Assembly (NCBI RefSeq): GCF_001507555.1
Contig: NZ_LQBO01000001.1
Coordinates: 992,001-1,056,000, forward strand
DNA from: Thiomicrospira sp. XS5
GTDB taxonomy: Bacteria > Pseudomonadota > Gammaproteobacteria > Thiomicrospirales > Thiomicrospiraceae
Length of the DNA: 64,000 nucleotides
Reading direction: 5' to 3'
This document shows positions 9,307 through 17,557 of this stretch, piece after piece. The notes under the pieces were generated by a model that ran no database searches, was not told where the DNA came from, and was given only the letters and a program-made list of their open reading frames with translations. The stretch's first letter is position 1. Each line of letters begins with the position of its first letter. The position numbers and the translations under genes are program-made.

Positions 9307-10125
9307 ATGACTGAACAGAATATGAATATTTCGATTGATCGTGATCATCGTGGTATGCACTTGGACAACGAAAAAATGGCGATTGAGGTCAAGGACTGGA
9401 ACCTGTTTTACGGTTCCAAACAAGCCTTACAGAACATCAATATGAAACTGCCGCAAAACCGTGTGACGGCCTTTATCGGACCGTCCGGTTGCGGGAAGTC
9501 CACCTTGTTGCGTTGCTTTAACCGCATGAACGATTTGATTGACATCGTGCGCGTGGAAGGCGAAATGCTGCTGCACGGCGATGACATGTACAGCAAGCAC
9601 ATGGATGTGGCGGCGCTGCGTCGTCGTGTGGGCATGGTGTTCCAGAAGCCGAACCCTTTCCCGAAATCGATTTATGAAAACGTCTGTTACGGTTTGCGCC
9701 TGCAAGGCATCAGCGATAAAAACGTGTTGGATGAAACGGTGGAATGGGCCTTGAAAGGTGCCGGGCTTTGGGAAGAAGTCAAAGATCGTTTGGATGAGAA
9801 TGCTTTGGGCATGTCCGGTGGGCAGCAACAACGTTTGTGTATCGCGCGCGCCATCGCCATCAAGCCGGAAGTTTTATTGTTGGACGAACCGACATCAGCA
9901 CTGGACCCGATTTCCACCTTGGCCATCGAAGAGCTGATTTTCGAGCTGAAAAAGGACTTCACGATTTTGATCGTCACGCACAACATGCAGCAGGCGGCCC
10001 GTGTGTCCGATTACACCGCATTCATGTACATGGGAGACTTGATCGAATACACCGATACCGACTCTCTGTTCACGAATCCGCAAGTCAAACGCACCGAAGA
10101 TTACATTTCCGGTCGTTACGGTTAA
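9307..10125 (+). CDS. pstB: Phosphate ABC transporter ATP-binding protein
   Basis: 272 aa cytoplasmic ATPase of the Pst importer. Walker [10 protein letters not shown] is at 58-66, the signature is MSGGQQQR, Walker B is [13 protein letters not shown], and the switch histidine follows in VTHNMQQA. It is 52 bp after pstA; that gap holds one copy of the CCAGGCCTGG repeat (9258-9267). A 164-bp palindrome separates it from phoU, so downstream expression may be reduced or processed there. PstB also takes part in PhoR-PhoU phosphate signalling. Confidence 0.97.
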   Translation: MTEQNMNISIDRDHRGMHLDNEKMAIEVKDWNLFYGSKQALQNINMKLPQNRVTAFIGPSGCGKSTLLRCFNRMNDLIDIVRVEGEMLLHGDDMYSKHMDVAALRRRVGMVFQKPNPFPKSIYENVCYGLRLQGISDKNVLDETVEWALKGAGLWEEVKDRLDENALGMSGGQQQRLCIARAIAIKPEVLLLDEPTSALDPISTLAIEELIFELKKDFTILIVTHNMQQAARVSDYTAFMYMGDLIEYTDTDSLFTNPQVKRTEDYISGRYG

Positions 10126-10126
10126 G

Positions 10127-10290
10127 TTGAGAGCTTTACACGAGATGGGTACACGGCTAAAAATAGCTAAAATCTTCCTGAATGTCGTTGAAAAACTCGT
10201 TAATAGCTGGCTATTAACTTCGTTTTCCGCCTAATTCAGAAAAATTTTATCTCATTTTTTCCTCGCGTCCCACTCGTGCAAAGCTCTCAA
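10127..10290. repeat. 164-bp imperfect palindrome between pstB and phoU
   Basis: The two about 80-nt arms (10127-10207 and 10208-10290) are inverted copies. The outer ends GAGAGCTTTACACGAG and CTCGTGCAAAGCTCTC pair almost perfectly. Inner blocks such as TAAAAT, CTGAAT and GTTAATAG also line up at matching distances, with mismatches between. The element fills nearly the whole pstB-phoU gap. It resembles a miniature inverted-repeat or ERIC-like intergenic element that folds into one long RNA hairpin. No second copy is present in this window. Confidence 0.75.
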
Positions 10291-10340
10291 TGTTGAGTAT
10301 TGAGTTATAGTTATAAGAACACAGTCAGGAGAGTCATCAC

Positions 10341-11075
10341 ATGGAAAAACAAGAATTCAGCTCACACATTTCGGAAATGCTGAACCGTAATCTGGAAGAT
10401 TTGTTCAACCACATTTTGGAAATGGGCGGCATGGTTGAGCGCCAGTTTGAGTCGGCTTTGGTTGCCTTGGGCAGCGGCGACACCGAAAAAGCGGTGGAGA
10501 TTATCGCCTTCGACAAAGCGATTAATAAAGCGGAAATGGAAATTGACCGTTTGTGCGCGAAAGTGTTGGCGCGCCAGCAACCGACGGCTTCCGACCTGCG
10601 TTTGATTATTGCCGCGATTCGCATCGCCATCGACTTGGAACGAATGGGCGACGAAATCGTGAAAATCGCGAAAATGGTCATCGTTTTCGGAAAAGAACAT
10701 GAAGTGAAGTGTGCGGAGCTGCCGGGCTATGTTGAGTTGATGGATATTTCCACGCGCTCCAACGTTATGTTGAAAACTGCTTTGGATTCGTTTGCTCGTG
10801 TGTCCACCGAAGGGGCGGGTAAAATCATTCAGGAAGAAGAGTTGATCGACGACATTTTTGCCAAAGCCATGGTGGATTTGAAAATCTCTCTGAAAGAGAT
10901 GCCGGATCAAGTAGAATGTCTGATGGAAATGATTATCGCATTGCGCGCCTCCGAGCGTGTATCGGATCATGCCAGAAACATTGTGGAAAGCATCATCTAC
11001 CTGGTTCAAGGGATGGATATGCGTAACCTAGACAGCGATCGCTTGAACGAGTTCTTGAGCGAGCTGGAATCTTAA
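10341..11075 (+). CDS. phoU: Phosphate signalling protein PhoU
   Basis: 244 aa with two PhoU repeats, each with the metal-binding E-x-x-x-D type motif: LERMGDEIVKIAKM in the first half and ERVSDHARNIVE in the second. It is a cytoplasmic negative regulator linking the Pst transporter to PhoR. Start ATG at 10341 follows an AGGAGAG ribosome site (about 10327). The short AT-rich stretch after the palindrome could hold its own promoter. PhoB and PhoR follow at 12 and 15 bp, so phoU-phoB-phoR is one unit. Confidence 0.95.
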   Translation: MEKQEFSSHISEMLNRNLEDLFNHILEMGGMVERQFESALVALGSGDTEKAVEIIAFDKAINKAEMEIDRLCAKVLARQQPTASDLRLIIAAIRIAIDLERMGDEIVKIAKMVIVFGKEHEVKCAELPGYVELMDISTRSNVMLKTALDSFARVSTEGAGKIIQEEELIDDIFAKAMVDLKISLKEMPDQVECLMEMIIALRASERVSDHARNIVESIIYLVQGMDMRNLDSDRLNEFLSELES

Positions 11076-11087
11076 CGGGAAAGATTT

Positions 11088-11780
11088 ATGACAGAGCAAT
11101 GCATTTTAGTGGTCGAAGATGAAGCCGCGATTCGCGACATGTTGAATTTCACCTTAACAGCGGCGAATTACAAAGTCATCGAAGCCCCGAATGCAGAGCA
11201 AGGCTGGAAGATGTTATTGGAACACCAGCCGGACTGCGTATTGCTGGATTGGATGTTGCCGGGCGTTTCCGGCGTCTCCTTGGCCCAGCGCATTCGTCAA
11301 AACGACCAGACCGCCAGTACGCCAATTCTCATGCTGACGGCGCGCGGGGAAGAAAATGACCAGGTACAGGGCTTTGAAGCCGGTGCCGACGATTATGTGG
11401 TTAAACCCTTTTCGCCGCGTGCGTTGGTGGCGCGCGTCAAAGCGTTACTGCGTCGTCAGTCGCCTGAAAAGAATGCTTTGGATGTGGTTCGAACCGGTGA
11501 TTTGAAGCTGGATTTGTCGAGTTACCGTTTTACAGTCAATGACCAAGAAGTTAAACTTGGGCCAACAGAGTTCAAGTTAATGCACTTCTTTATGACGCAC
11601 TCCAACCGAGTCTATACACGGGTTCAGTTATTGGACCATGTTTGGGGGGAGAATGTCGTGGTCGAGGAAAGAACCGTCGATGTTCACATTCGACGTCTTA
11701 GAAAACTATTGGAGCCCGTCGGGGCGTCCGATACGATTCAAACCGTGAGAGGTGCTGGCTATCGTTTCTCTGTTGAATAA
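11088..11780 (+). CDS. phoB: Phosphate regulon response regulator
   Basis: 230 aa. The N-terminal receiver domain has the acidic pair near E10-D11, the phosphorylated aspartate D54 (VLLDWMLPG) and the conserved lysine in VVKPFSPR. The C-terminal OmpR-type winged helix has the recognition region RTVDVHIRRLRKLLE. It binds Pho boxes such as that ahead of pstS (14939-14978). It is 12 bp after phoU and followed by phoR. Confidence 0.95.
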   Translation: MTEQCILVVEDEAAIRDMLNFTLTAANYKVIEAPNAEQGWKMLLEHQPDCVLLDWMLPGVSGVSLAQRIRQNDQTASTPILMLTARGEENDQVQGFEAGADDYVVKPFSPRALVARVKALLRRQSPEKNALDVVRTGDLKLDLSSYRFTVNDQEVKLGPTEFKLMHFFMTHSNRVYTRVQLLDHVWGENVVVEERTVDVHIRRLRKLLEPVGASDTIQTVRGAGYRFSVE

Positions 11781-11795
11781 GAGGAAAACGATTCA

Positions 11796-13079
11796 GTGTC
11801 AAAAGGAATTTCGCGGGAGCTCACCTGGGTCATCACCAGTGTTTGGCTCGCCCTGTTCATCGCATGGGTGACCGATTGGTGGATGGCCACCTTTGTCGGT
11901 TATGTGTTGTTCTACATTGCCCGCCAGCTTTACAGTATCCACCGTTTTGAACTTTGGATGAAAGGCACGCCCAATGTGTCTTATCCGCCCGGCTCCGGTT
12001 TGTGGGGGGAGTTGGGGTATTTGGTGTCGCGGAAACAGCGTTCACTGGAAAAGCACGCCGACTTACAGTTTTACAAATCCGAACAATTTCTCGCGGCCTC
12101 CATGACGGTGCCGGACGCCATTATTTCGCTTAACGAAGCCAATCAAATCGAGTGGTTTAATAACTCCGCCAAAAAACTGTTTAAGCTGAAACACAGCGAT
12201 ACACACCGTAAAATCGAAAACCTGTTACGCCACCCGGATTTCATTCAGTACCTCAAGTCGGGGCGTTATGAAAAATCGGTGATTTTATCCTCGCTGAACG
12301 GCATTCAACGGGTGTTCAGTTTGAAATTGTTTCCGTATTTTCAGGCGCATAAACTGCTCATTGTGAAAGACATTCACGAGCTTTACAACCTGGCGCAAAT
12401 TCGCCGTGATTTCATTGCCAACGCCTCGCATGAACTGCGCACGCCTTTAACCGTTTTAAACGGTTATATCGAAGTGATGATGGATGGTCAGGAACCGGAT
12501 TCGATTTGGGTGAAACCGCTGGAACAAATGCATAATCAGTCGGAGCGCATGCAATCCATTATCAATGATCTGTTGACATTATCGGCGATGGAATCGGAAA
12601 CGCTGGTCGGTAAGGAGAAAACCGTTCCGATTGCTCCCATCCTCAAAAAAATGGAACAGGACGCCACTCAGATGAGCCAAGGAAAACACAGTTTTAGGTT
12701 TGAGTTGGACGAGAGTCTGGCGTTGAAAGGTTACGAAGAACCGCTGAAGAGTGTGTTGATGAACCTGATTTCCAATGCCATTCGTTATACGCCGGACGGC
12801 GGGCAGATCACCGTACGCTGGTACGAAGACGCAAAAGGGCCGCACTTTCAGGTGGAGGATACGGGCATCGGCATTTCACAGGAACACATCAGTCGCTTGA
12901 CCGAACGTTTTTATCGGGTGGACACGGCCCGTTCACGCGACACCGGCGGCACCGGCTTAGGCTTAGCCATCGTCAAACACATTTTAGAACGCCATGAAGC
13001 CAAGCTGGTGATTAAAAGTCAGCTGGGTAAAGGGTCAAGCTTCCGATGTGATTTCCCGCGCAGCAAGGCGGTGCATTAA
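11796..13079 (+). CDS. phoR: Phosphate regulon sensor histidine kinase
   Basis: 427 aa. Two close N-terminal hydrophobic segments (about 8-42) are followed by a linker, a PAS domain (about 95-200), the H-box with H212 in NASHELRTPL, and the ATPase domain with N-box NLISNAIRYTPDG and GTGLGLAIVKH. It starts with GTG at 11796, behind GAGGAAA. It senses the state of the Pst-PhoU complex rather than phosphate directly, as in other PhoR proteins with little periplasmic sequence. It is the last gene of the phoU-phoB-phoR unit. Confidence 0.94.
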   Translation: MSKGISRELTWVITSVWLALFIAWVTDWWMATFVGYVLFYIARQLYSIHRFELWMKGTPNVSYPPGSGLWGELGYLVSRKQRSLEKHADLQFYKSEQFLAASMTVPDAIISLNEANQIEWFNNSAKKLFKLKHSDTHRKIENLLRHPDFIQYLKSGRYEKSVILSSLNGIQRVFSLKLFPYFQAHKLLIVKDIHELYNLAQIRRDFIANASHELRTPLTVLNGYIEVMMDGQEPDSIWVKPLEQMHNQSERMQSIINDLLTLSAMESETLVGKEKTVPIAPILKKMEQDATQMSQGKHSFRFELDESLALKGYEEPLKSVLMNLISNAIRYTPDGGQITVRWYEDAKGPHFQVEDTGIGISQEHISRLTERFYRVDTARSRDTGGTGLGLAIVKHILERHEAKLVIKSQLGKGSSFRCDFPRSKAVH

Positions 13080-13212
13080 TCGGCAACGTCAATTGGGAGT
13101 GATGAATTTGAATCGCAGAAATGTCCAGGCCTGGCAAAAATAATAATCACCAGGCCTGGTTGAAATGAGTATTCATGTGACGGGCCGAACAGGCCCGGTT
13201 ATCGCAGCTTGA
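13080..13212. other. Convergent phoR / pit gap with paired palindromes
   Basis: The 133-bp gap holds two exact copies of CCAGGCCTGG (13125-13134 and 13150-13159), 15 bp apart. It also has a separate hairpin CGGGCC/GGCCCG (13181-13197) without a T-run. Together these are the only candidate terminators for the two facing genes. Confidence 0.6.
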
Positions 13213-14784
13213 TTATGGCAACATCATGCCGCGGATGGTGAAATAAATCATCGCGGCGAGAATGCCGGAAACCGGGACGGTGATGACCCAAGCGGCAACG
13301 ATTTTCAAGAACGCTGAACGCTTGACCAGTTCTTTCTGATACACCTTATTCAAGGATTTACGTTCTTTCTTGGTTAACTCCACTTCCGCTTTATGCTGCT
13401 TCAGTTCCGCCAGCATGGTTTTCTTTTCCTGAAGACTGGCTTTTCCGAAACGGTCGATGTACTGTTCGATTTCCGCCTGATTGGCGCCTTCGTGGTGGTC
13501 ACGAATTTGTTGCAGGGTTTTGGCGTAGTTGCGCTTTAAGTATTCGCGTAAGAAACCAACGCCGAAAATCCCGCCGACCGCAATGTGAGTGGAGCTGACC
13601 GGCAAGCCCAACTGAGACGCAATGATAACGGTAATCGCCGCGGCCATCGCAATCGAGAAGGCGCGCATTTGGTCCAGTTCCGTGATTTCGGAACCGACGG
13701 TTTTAATCAGTTTCGGGCCGAACAATAGCAAGCCCAAACTGATGCCGATGGCCCCGATCAACATAACCCACAGCGGAATTTCCGCTTTGGTGGAGACCTG
13801 GTGGCTTTGTACCGCATCGTTAATGGCCGCCAAAGGCCCGACGGCGTTGGCGACGTCATTGGCACCGTGTGCGAAGCTCAAGAGTGCGGCGGCGAAAATT
13901 AATGGAATGGTAAAGAGGGCGTTGACGCTGGCTTTATTGCTTTTCAAGCCAATCGCCTGGCGGGCAATCATCGGACGGACGCTTAAATACACCATGAAGG
14001 CGATGACCAGACCGACCAGTGACGCGGTCAAAAAGTCCGCGTGCCAGATTTTTTTGAGCCCTTTCAGAATCAAGTAAGTCGAGAAAGCCCAGGCCATGAC
14101 GGAAATCAGAATCGGGACGGTCTTTTTCGCGGCGGACAGCATATCATCCTGATAAGTGATGCTACGTTTGATCCAAAGCAGGAACATGGCCGCGATTAAA
14201 CCGCCAATGACCGGCGATATAACCCAACTGGCGGCAATGGCCCCCATTTTGTCCCAGTTGGCGATTTCCCAACCGGTGGCAGCGATGCCGGCCCCGAGGA
14301 CGCCGCCCACAATGGAGTGGGTGGTGGACACCGGCGCGCCCATGGCCGTGGCCAGATTCAGCCAGATGGCGCCGGACAGGAGAGCGGCAATCATTAACCA
14401 GACAAAGGTGTCGCCGTTTTCAATCAGGTCGGGATCGATAATGCCTTTTTTAATGGTGCTGATGACGTCGCCACCGGCAATTAAGGCGCCGGCGGATTCG
14501 AAGACCGCCGCGATAATAATGGCACCGGTTAAAGTCAAGGCTTTGGAGCCGACAGCGGGACCGACATTGTTGGCCACGTCATTGGCGCCGATGTTCATCG
14601 CCATGTAGCCACCGATCATGGCGGCAATGACCAATTCAACACTGACCGTTCCGGTACCGAGTTGCAAATTGGCGGAGAAAAGCATGATGAGGATAATGAA
14701 GAGCAGGGCCGATCCGAAGCGGAACATCTCCTTTCGGCTTTTGCTAGTGGCGTCTTCTATGTCATTAATGTCCCGAAATTCCAT
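13213..14784 (-). CDS. pit: PiT-family inorganic phosphate transporter
   Basis: 523 aa from the ATG at 14782-14784, chosen because GAGAGAC precedes it. The open frame extends 31 codons further upstream without a ribosome site. It is an inner-membrane, cation-coupled phosphate permease with about 10-12 membrane segments. Both PHO-4 signatures are present, GANDVANNVGPAVG (about 66-79) and GANDVANAVGPL in the second half. A charged cytoplasmic stretch (about 425-485) precedes the last helix. It faces phoR and is divergent from pstS. Placing low- and high-affinity phosphate uptake side by side suggests shared Pho control, though no Pho box reads clearly toward pit. Confidence 0.93.
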   Translation of the reverse strand: MEFRDINDIEDATSKSRKEMFRFGSALLFIILIMLFSANLQLGTGTVSVELVIAAMIGGYMAMNIGANDVANNVGPAVGSKALTLTGAIIIAAVFESAGALIAGGDVISTIKKGIIDPDLIENGDTFVWLMIAALLSGAIWLNLATAMGAPVSTTHSIVGGVLGAGIAATGWEIANWDKMGAIAASWVISPVIGGLIAAMFLLWIKRSITYQDDMLSAAKKTVPILISVMAWAFSTYLILKGLKKIWHADFLTASLVGLVIAFMVYLSVRPMIARQAIGLKSNKASVNALFTIPLIFAAALLSFAHGANDVANAVGPLAAINDAVQSHQVSTKAEIPLWVMLIGAIGISLGLLLFGPKLIKTVGSEITELDQMRAFSIAMAAAITVIIASQLGLPVSSTHIAVGGIFGVGFLREYLKRNYAKTLQQIRDHHEGANQAEIEQYIDRFGKASLQEKKTMLAELKQHKAEVELTKKERKSLNKVYQKELVKRSAFLKIVAAWVITVPVSGILAAMIYFTIRGMMLP

Positions 14785-14938
14785 GGAATGTCTCTCTGTT
14801 TCACTGTTTGATTTTGAGCGATTCTGACAAGCGGGAATTGTATAAAAAATTACGTGAGGATTGGGATAATGTGACAAATATATTGCAATATATTTGATAT
14901 ATGTTGAGTTTTCAGGCTTGTCAGGCCGGTTTGAAGTA

Positions 14939-14993
14939 TGTCATATAACTGTCATTTTTGTTTCATTTGGATGTTACGCCAGGCCTTCATAAT
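14939..14993 (+). promoter_or_regulatory. Pho box and -10 of pstS
   Basis: Four PhoB half-sites in 11-bp phase: TGTCATA (14939), TGTCATT (14950), TTTCATT (14961) and TGTTACG (14972). A -10-like CATAAT follows at 14988-14993. The usual layout of PhoB-activated promoters, with the Pho box replacing the -35, is matched well. Confidence 0.88.
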
Positions 14994-15043
14994 TCTTCCT
15001 GTCTATAAAGATAAATACTTTCTATTTTTTAGGAGAAGAAGTA

Positions 15044-16012
15044 ATGAAACGCAATCTACTAATTGCAATGGGTCTTGCGACCGCTGTGGTCTCTAACACT
15101 GTTTATGCTGCGGGTGTGGATTCTGCTATTCCAGAATACAAAAAAGTTTCCGGTGTTTCCGGTAACTTGTCTTCTGTTGGTTCTGATACATTGGCGAACT
15201 TGATGACACTTTGGGCGGAAGAGTTCAAACGTACTTATCCTAACGTCAATATTCAAATCCAAGCCGCCGGTTCTTCAACGGCTCCTCCAGCGTTGACTGA
15301 GTCAACTTCTAACATCGGTCCTATGAGCCGTAAAATGAAGTCTAAAGAAACGGCCATGTTTGAAAAGAAACACGGTTATAAGCCTACTGCAATCGGTGTT
15401 GCAATCGATGCGTTAGCGGTTTACGTTAACAAAGATAACCCAATCAAAGGGTTGGCGATTCCACAAGTAGATGCGATCTTCTCTTCAACTCGTAAGTGTG
15501 GTGCGAAAAACGATATCACAACTTGGGGTGGTGTTGGCCTAACAGGTGAGTGGAAAGACAAGTCTATCCAACTTTACGGGCGTAACTCTGTTTCCGGTAC
15601 TTACGGTTACTTCAAAAAGAAAGCACTTTGTAAAGGTGACTACAAGTCTTCTGTGAACGAGCAACCAGGTTCGGCTTCCGTTGTTCAGTCTGTAACGTCT
15701 TCTATGAACGGCATCGGTTATTCCGGTATCGGTTATAAAACAGCTGGCGTTAAAGCAGTTCCGCTTTCTAAGAAAAACGACGGTAAATTCGTCGCGGCGA
15801 CCCCTGAGAACGCTTTGAACGGCACTTATCCTTTGGCACGTGTACTTTACGTTTACGTCAACAAAGCGCCTAACAAGCCACTTGAACCAGTTGTGAAACA
15901 ATTCTTGAACTTGGTTCTTTCTCAAAAAGGTCAACAAGACGTAGTGAAAGACGGTTACATCCCTCTACCAGCGAACATGGTTGAGAAATACCGTTCAATC
16001 ATCAACAAATAA
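15044..16012 (+). CDS. pstS: Phosphate-binding periplasmic protein
   Basis: 322 aa with a Sec signal peptide (about 1-22, ending VYA). It delivers phosphate to PstCAB. The ligand loops [16 protein letters not shown] and [12 protein letters not shown] are visible. Ribosome site AGGAG lies ahead of the ATG. It has its own Pho-box promoter and is closed by two tandem terminators, so it is expressed separately from pstCAB. Codon choice looks more biased (TCT, GTT, GGT, AAC) than in neighbours, as expected for a very highly expressed protein. Confidence 0.95.
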   Translation: MKRNLLIAMGLATAVVSNTVYAAGVDSAIPEYKKVSGVSGNLSSVGSDTLANLMTLWAEEFKRTYPNVNIQIQAAGSSTAPPALTESTSNIGPMSRKMKSKETAMFEKKHGYKPTAIGVAIDALAVYVNKDNPIKGLAIPQVDAIFSSTRKCGAKNDITTWGGVGLTGEWKDKSIQLYGRNSVSGTYGYFKKKALCKGDYKSSVNEQPGSASVVQSVTSSMNGIGYSGIGYKTAGVKAVPLSKKNDGKFVAATPENALNGTYPLARVLYVYVNKAPNKPLEPVVKQFLNLVLSQKGQQDVVKDGYIPLPANMVEKYRSIINK

Positions 16013-16030
16013 TTGTTGGTTATCCTTGTC

Positions 16031-16058
16031 AAAAAGCCCTCTTCGGAGGGCTTTTTTT
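16031..16058 (+). terminator. pstS terminator 1
   Basis: Stem AGCCCTC/GAGGGCT with a TTCG tetraloop, A5 on the left and T7 on the right. It starts 18 bp after the pstS stop. Confidence 0.93.
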
Positions 16059-16068
16059 GTTTGAGACG

Positions 16069-16093
16069 AAACCACCTTTGCCGGTGGTTTTTT
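16069..16093 (+). terminator. pstS terminator 2
   Basis: Stem AAACCACC/GGTGGTTT around TTTGCC, followed by a T-run. It is a second terminator directly behind the first, before the convergent ferredoxin gene. Confidence 0.75.
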
Positions 16094-16125
16094 ATGTTTG
16101 TTTGGTCGACTTTATGCCAATCGCA

Positions 16126-16377
16126 CTAAACCAATTCGATTTCAATGTCCGACAAAGGAATCACGCTGCACGTCAAGATGTAGCCACCGTCAGTTTCATA
16201 GACCGGATCCTGAATTTCTTCCACATCACCGGAAACCAAGCGCACTTCACAGGCACCGCAGTTGCCGCCGCGACAGCTGTAGGGCATATCAAACCCGGCT
16301 TCGTCCAATGCGTCCAGTAATGAAAACTGGCCGTCAAATTCACATTCTCCTTGTCCTGATACTTTAATTTTCGGCAT
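16126..16377 (-). CDS. Plant-type [2Fe-2S] ferredoxin
   Basis: 83 aa, a single ferredoxin domain. The cluster ligands are C35, C40 and C43 in SCRGGNCGAC and C70 in LTCSV, the spacing of plant/YfaE-type ferredoxins. It is a cytoplasmic one-electron carrier; the partner enzyme is not evident from the neighbours. Stands alone, convergent with pstS. Confidence 0.9.
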   Translation of the reverse strand: MPKIKVSGQGECEFDGQFSLLDALDEAGFDMPYSCRGGNCGACEVRLVSGDVEEIQDPVYETDGGYILTCSVIPLSDIEIELV

Positions 16378-16508
16378 GGTTTTGACCTTTGTTAAGCGTG
16401 TTAAAAGTTTTATTTTAACAATTCAAATCCCATCCTTTGCAGTAAAATAGCGTCAATTTATAAACTTGGTTTATTTGGTTAATCATTTATTTTAATGGAA
16501 GGGTGGTT

Positions 16509-17342
16509 ATGACGTGGACAGCGTTTCAGTCTAAATTTCAACACATTCGCGACAACAAAGTGTTCGAGTTGTTTGTCATTTCCGTGATTATCCTCTCGTC
16601 GCTTTTAATTGGGGTACGGACCTATGATTTGCCCGATGCGGCGGTTACGCTCCTGTGGGTCATGGATTATGGCGTGACGGTGTTTTTCTTGATTGAAATT
16701 CTGATTCGGATGGCGGCGGAAGATCGTTTGAAGGATTTCTTCAAGAAGGGCTGGAATATCTTTGATTTCACCATTGTGGTGGTGAGTTTGATTCCGTTGG
16801 ACGATTCCGAGTATGCCTTGATTGCGCGGATGCTGCGTTTGTTCCGGGTCATGCGTTTGATTTCGTTTATTCCGGAACTGCGGGTGCTGGTCAGTGCTTT
16901 GATTACCGCCTTGCCGCGCATGGGATACGTGGCGTTGTTGATGTTCATTATCTTCTATTTGTATGCCGTTATCGGTAATCTGATGTTTGCCGAGATCAAT
17001 CCGAAACTGTGGGGCGACTTGGGGATTTCCCTGTTGACCCTGTTCCGGGTCGCCACCTTTGAGGACTGGACGGATGTGATGTACGAAACCATGACGGTGT
17101 ACAGCTTAAGTTGGATTTATTATCTGACGTTCATTTTCTTCTCGGCGTTCGTCTTCCTGAACATGATGATCGGGATCGTCGTGGAAGTGCTGGACGAAGA
17201 ACATAAAAAAATGCTGGCCGAGGAAGAGGAGGTCGTGCATCAAAAAGAGCAGGCGTACCAGGATAAGCTGGAAGGCGAAATCGCGGCCTTACACGAAAAA
17301 TTGGATCGGTTGCTGGCGGAGCGCAGCGAGGTGCGATCTTAA
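16509..17342 (+). CDS. One-domain voltage-gated cation channel
   Basis: 277 aa from the ATG at 16509, which has GGAAGGG six bases upstream; a GTG at 16503 overlaps that site and is less likely. Six membrane segments are present. S4 carries R107, R110, R113 and R116 at three-residue spacing. The pore has the filter TFEDWTD (183-189) and the C-terminus is a charged coiled coil (about 226-275). This is the architecture of NaChBac/NavAb tetramers. The filter has acidic residues at the positions that are S and M in NavAb (TLESWSM), so calcium permeation is possible. Selectivity is not provable from sequence. Confidence 0.88.
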   Translation: MTWTAFQSKFQHIRDNKVFELFVISVIILSSLLIGVRTYDLPDAAVTLLWVMDYGVTVFFLIEILIRMAAEDRLKDFFKKGWNIFDFTIVVVSLIPLDDSEYALIARMLRLFRVMRLISFIPELRVLVSALITALPRMGYVALLMFIIFYLYAVIGNLMFAEINPKLWGDLGISLLTLFRVATFEDWTDVMYETMTVYSLSWIYYLTFIFFSAFVFLNMMIGIVVEVLDEEHKKMLAEEEEVVHQKEQAYQDKLEGEIAALHEKLDRLLAERSEVRS

Positions 17343-17463
17343 GTCGGTTGACGACTTGTTATAAAATAAATTTATAGTTAGATAAAAGTTGATATGGGAC
17401 AAGTTTCTATATAAGCTACTTCTTATATATAAAAACGCTAACTAGAACTTATTATCGCTCAAT

Positions 17464-17551
17464 CCGTGTGACGAGGAACACGGTGCGGGCGCTTTGCAGG
17501 CTGTTAATGACTTTTATCGTTGACGGTCTGCAACGTTATCTCAATAAGGAG
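17464..17551 (+). ncRNA. Structured mRNA leader, candidate cis-regulatory RNA
   Basis: Two successive hairpins lie directly ahead of the next gene. One is CCGTGT/ACACGG (17464-17469 with 17478-17483). The other is a 40-nt hairpin (17494-17533) whose TTGCAG/CTGCAA base continues through a G-U rich inner stem to a 10-nt loop. The ribosome site AAGGAG (17546-17551) follows. The GC-rich block stands out from AT-rich sequence upstream. It matches no riboswitch class I can name. Confidence 0.35.
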
Positions 17552-17557
17552 TTAGCC

